NCBI RefSeq assembly: GCF_914484835.1
Contig: NZ_CAJZAR010000044.1
Coordinates: forward strand, 62,001-126,000
Source: Paraburkholderia tropica
GTDB lineage: Bacteria > Pseudomonadota > Gammaproteobacteria > Burkholderiales > Burkholderiaceae
DNA length: 64,000 bases
Direction of reading: 5' to 3'
Part shown: positions 61,508 through 64,000 of the stretch, piece after piece
Layout of the letters: the number at the start of each line of letters is the position of its first letter
Numbering within the stretch: position 1 is the stretch's first letter
Translations under genes and position numbers: made by a program
Notes under the pieces: generated by a model
The model's input: the letters and a program-made list of their open reading frames with translations, nothing else
The model's database searches: none
What the model was told of the DNA's origin: nothing

Positions 61508-62758
61508 ATGCCGCTACGCCACGCCGCCCTCAAGGCCGTCCGCCCTGCTTCCTCGCCGCGCCGCCAGTGGTTCAAGACCAGTGCGGTCGCCCTCGCGCTC
61601 ACGGCGGCGGCGCTGTCGTGCGGCGTCGCTTACGCCGCCGACACCATCAAGATCGGCCTCGTCACCGCGCTCTCGGGCCAGTCGGCGCGCGCGGGCGAAG
61701 CGCTCACGCGCGGTATGACCATCGCCATCGACGAGATCAATGCAAGCGGCGGCGTGCTCGGCGGGCGCAAGCTCGAACTCGTGCGCCGCGACGACGAAGG
61801 CAATCCCGCCAAGGGCGTGCTGGCCGCGCGCGAGCTGATCTACAAGGACAAGGTGGCGGTGCTGTTCGGCGGCCTCGATACGCCGGTTTCGATGGCGATC
61901 GTGCCGCTCGCCAATCACGAGAAAGTGCCGTTCATGGACCCGTGGGCCGCGGGCACGCAGATCACGCACAACGGCGCGAATCCGAACTTCGCGTTCCGCG
62001 TGTCCGCCGTCGACGAACTGGTGGACGTGGCGATGGTCGCGCACGCGCAGCAGGCGTTCGGCGCGAAGAAGCTGGGCCTCGTGCTCGTCAACAATCCGTG
62101 GGGCCAGTCGAACGAGAAAGGCATCGTCGCGGCGCTCGCCGCCAAGGGCATGAAGCCGGCCGGCATCGAAAAGATCGAGGCCACCGACGTGGACGTCACG
62201 CCGCAACTCGGCCGCCTGAAGGCCGCGGGCGCCGATACCTTGCTGATGGTCGGCAACGTCGGACCGTCGGCGCAGGTCGTGAAGTCGCTCGACCGCATGG
62301 GCTGGAAGGTGCCGATCGTCTCGCACTGGGGCCCGGCGGGCGGCCGCTTCACGGAACTCGCGGGACCGAACGCGAAGAACGTGCATTTCGTGCAGACGTA
62401 TAGCTTCTTCGGCGCCACCTCGCCCGTCAGCGCCCGCGTGGTCGCCGAACTGAAGGCGAAGTACCCGGACATCAAGAGCGCTGACGACATCACGCCCGCC
62501 GTGGGCGTCGCCAATGCCTACGACGCGATGCATCTGAGCGCGCTTGCCATCGACAAGGCCGGGTCCACCGACGGCGATGCAATTCGTAAGGGATACTATG
62601 CAATCGACCATTACGACGGGCTGATCAAGACCTACGTGCATCCGTTCAGCGCGCAGCAGCCCGACGCGCTCAATGCCAGCGACTACGTGTGGGCGCAGTT
62701 CATCGACAATCGCATCGTGCCGGTGAGCGCCGCGGGCGGCCAGATGGCGTCGAAGTAA
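61508..62758 (+). CDS. Liv-type ABC transporter periplasmic binding protein
   Basis: 416 residues from the ATG at 61508. The signal peptide runs to about residue 44 (GVAYA, then ADTIK). The peripla_BP_6 domain shows KIGLVTALSGQSARAGEALTRGMTIAIDEINASGGVLG and a long ligand domain ending AAGGQMASK. It is the first gene of an operon with LivH- and LivM-type permeases. It may bind the cyclic amide or amino acid handled by the divergent operon. Confidence 0.86.
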   Translation: MPLRHAALKAVRPASSPRRQWFKTSAVALALTAAALSCGVAYAADTIKIGLVTALSGQSARAGEALTRGMTIAIDEINASGGVLGGRKLELVRRDDEGNPAKGVLAARELIYKDKVAVLFGGLDTPVSMAIVPLANHEKVPFMDPWAAGTQITHNGANPNFAFRVSAVDELVDVAMVAHAQQAFGAKKLGLVLVNNPWGQSNEKGIVAALAAKGMKPAGIEKIEATDVDVTPQLGRLKAAGADTLLMVGNVGPSAQVVKSLDRMGWKVPIVSHWGPAGGRFTELAGPNAKNVHFVQTYSFFGATSPVSARVVAELKAKYPDIKSADDITPAVGVANAYDAMHLSALAIDKAGSTDGDAIRKGYYAIDHYDGLIKTYVHPFSAQQPDALNASDYVWAQFIDNRIVPVSAAGGQMASK

Positions 62759-62783
62759 GGCACAGGCCCCCGGAGATTCGCTC

Positions 62784-63662
62784 ATGCAATGGATATCGGC
62801 GCTGGTCGCGGGCCTTGGCCTCGGCAGCATGTACGGGCTCATGGCGCTCGGCTTTCATCTGACGTTCGCGGTCAGCGCGACGGTCAACTTCGCGCAGGGC
62901 AGTTCGATGATGCTCGGCGCGGTGCTCGCCTACACCTTCGCGCAGACGCTCGGCTGGCCCATGCCGATCGCCATCGCGCTGGCGCTGGCCGCGTGCGCGC
63001 TCTACGGGCTCGTCGTCGAGCGCCTCGCGGTGCGGCCTTTCGCGCGGCGCGGCTCGAACGCCTGGCTCATGGCGACCGTGGCGCTCGGCATCGTGCTCGA
63101 CAACGTCGTCATGCTGACCTTCGGCACCGAGCCGCGCAGCCTGCCTTCGCCGCTCGCGCAGTCGTCGCTGCATATCGGCGGCGCGGGGCTCGGCGTGTAT
63201 CCGTTGCAGCTCGTGATTCCGGCGGTCGGCCTGCTGCTGGCCGCCGTGCTGCACTACGTGCTGCGCCGCTCGCGCTGGGGCGTGGCGATGCTCGCCGTGG
63301 TGCAGAACCGCGACGCCGCGCGCCTGATGGGCATTCCGATCCAGCGCACCATCGCGGCTGCGTTCGCGGTTTCCGCGCTGCTCGCGGGCATTGCCGGCGT
63401 GCTGATCGCGCCGCTATTCAACGTGCAGTCGGACATGGGCACCGTGTTCGGGCTCAAGGCCTTCGCCGTGGCGATCCTGGGCGGGCTGTCGAGCGCGTGG
63501 GGCGTGATGATCGCGGGTCTGCTGTTCGGCGCCGCCGAAGCGATGATCACGGCCACGCTCGGCTCCAGCTACACGCAGATCATCACATTCGGGCTCCTGA
63601 TTATCGTGCTGGCGATCCGGCCCAACGGCCTCTTCGGGCGCGCGGAGGTGCGCAAGGTATGA
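62784..63662 (+). CDS. Liv-type ABC transporter permease (LivH-like)
   Basis: 292 residues with about eight membrane helices and the LivH family segments LGLGSMYGLMALGFHLTFAVSATVNFAQGSSMMLGA and GLKAFAVAILGGLSSAWGVMIAGLLFGAAEAM. It starts 25 bp after the binding protein and overlaps the LivM-type gene by 4 bp (ATGA). With LivM it forms the inner-membrane pore. Confidence 0.87.
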   Translation: MQWISALVAGLGLGSMYGLMALGFHLTFAVSATVNFAQGSSMMLGAVLAYTFAQTLGWPMPIAIALALAACALYGLVVERLAVRPFARRGSNAWLMATVALGIVLDNVVMLTFGTEPRSLPSPLAQSSLHIGGAGLGVYPLQLVIPAVGLLLAAVLHYVLRRSRWGVAMLAVVQNRDAARLMGIPIQRTIAAAFAVSALLAGIAGVLIAPLFNVQSDMGTVFGLKAFAVAILGGLSSAWGVMIAGLLFGAAEAMITATLGSSYTQIITFGLLIIVLAIRPNGLFGRAEVRKV

Positions 63663-64000
63663 CCGATTCCCGACTTTCTCTCGCCACACGCCTCGCAGTA
63701 GTTGCGCCGCGTGCGGGCGAGGCGCGTTCACGCGGACTCTGGCAAGGCGCGGCGCTCGCCGCCGTGCTGCTCGCCGCCGCGTTTGCGGCTTGCAACGTCA
63801 ACGGCTATTTCGTCGTCGTGCTGGCAGGCGTGGTGTTGCTCGCCATTTGCGGCGTCGGCCTCAATCTGCTGCTCGGGCTCACCGGTCAGGTGTCGTTCGG
63901 CCACGCGGCGTTCTTCGCGATCGGCGCGTATGCCGTCGCCATCCTCACCACGCAGTTCGGCTGGAGCTTCTGGAGCGCGTGGGCGCTCGGCGCGGGCGTC
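63659..64000 (+). CDS. Liv-type ABC transporter permease (LivM-like), 5' part only
   Basis: The gene runs off the right edge. The visible 114 residues have an Arg-rich start, then membrane segments with GVGLNLLLGLTGQVSFGHAAFFAIGAYAVAIL, the LivM signature (GQVSFGH). The start overlaps the LivH-type stop. ATP-binding genes probably follow outside the window. Confidence 0.83.
   Translation, partial: MTDSRLSLATRLAVVAPRAGEARSRGLWQGAALAAVLLAAAFAACNVNGYFVVVLAGVVLLAICGVGLNLLLGLTGQVSFGHAAFFAIGAYAVAILTTQFGWSFWSAWALGAGV

Overview
The window reads as a high-GC beta-proteobacterial replicon, most likely Burkholderiaceae (Paraburkholderia, Caballeronia or Burkholderia). This rests on strong G/C third-position bias, long antisense shadow frames, dense ATGA/GTGA-overlapped operons and the kinds of genes present. 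The content (solute ABC transporters, amino-acid and sulfonate catabolism, LysR/GntR/AraC regulators, autotransporters, gene remnants) suits a secondary chromosome or megaplasmid. No rRNA, tRNA, ribosomal-protein, replication, CRISPR or intact IS genes were seen.

Layout. 1-2690: tail of an MFS transporter, a beta-keto acid cleavage enzyme (BKACE) and a broken L-carnitine dehydrogenase-like gene, i.e. a decayed carnitine-type pathway. 2611-7880: LysR regulator divergent from a guanidino-acid hydrolase and a polar amino-acid ABC transporter. 7907-15459: taurine unit with tauABC, the MocR-type regulator TauR, taurine/omega-amino acid:pyruvate aminotransferase, a TauE/SafE-type exporter and an SDR that fits sulfoacetaldehyde reductase. 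There is no Xsc, so the unit is best read as taurine-nitrogen scavenging with isethionate export. 15615-26094: an uncharacterised catabolic regulon with hydantoinase, DapA-family lyase and a three-part HcnABC-like FAD/[2Fe-2S] dehydrogenase on one strand, and a polar amino-acid ABC transporter plus M20 hydrolase on the other. An FCD-type GntR regulator closes it. The same paired GTATACG site lies in the divergent control region and at the regulator's own promoter.

26190-30526: FmdB-type zinc ribbon and small envelope proteins (DUF2846, an unnamed lipoprotein, DUF2950, DUF3300). 31419-37076: Bcr/CflA-type efflux pump, then a Tat-exported molybdenum hydroxylase (IorAB-like) with a three-heme cytochrome c; its XdhC-like maturation gene is a pseudogene. 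38144-43511: ornithine cyclodeaminase-family protein, asparaginase, an orphan Liv-type binding protein, a YheO/DauR-type regulator and a threonine synthase-like PLP enzyme, possibly a D-amino-acid or hydroxy-amino-acid pathway. 44024-47709: LysR/SnoaL-like pair and SDR/AraC pair. 47866-51417 and 55306-58323: two unrelated type V autotransporters on opposite strands. They flank an AraC/EamA pair and a remnant patch holding pieces of a LysR gene, a D-Ala-D-Ala ligase and a D-cysteine desulfhydrase. 58547-64000: flavin reductase, FCD GntR regulator with a Lys/Ala-rich tail and PuuE-like deacetylase, divergent from a Liv-type ABC transporter cut by the window end.

The common theme is uptake of nitrogen- and sulfur-containing small molecules through dedicated ABC systems, each beside its own regulator and the first catabolic enzymes. 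Decay is concentrated at 1.7-2.7, 31.1-31.4, 37.2-38.0 and 54.0-54.8 kb. All functional calls come from reading the translated sequence; no database search was possible.
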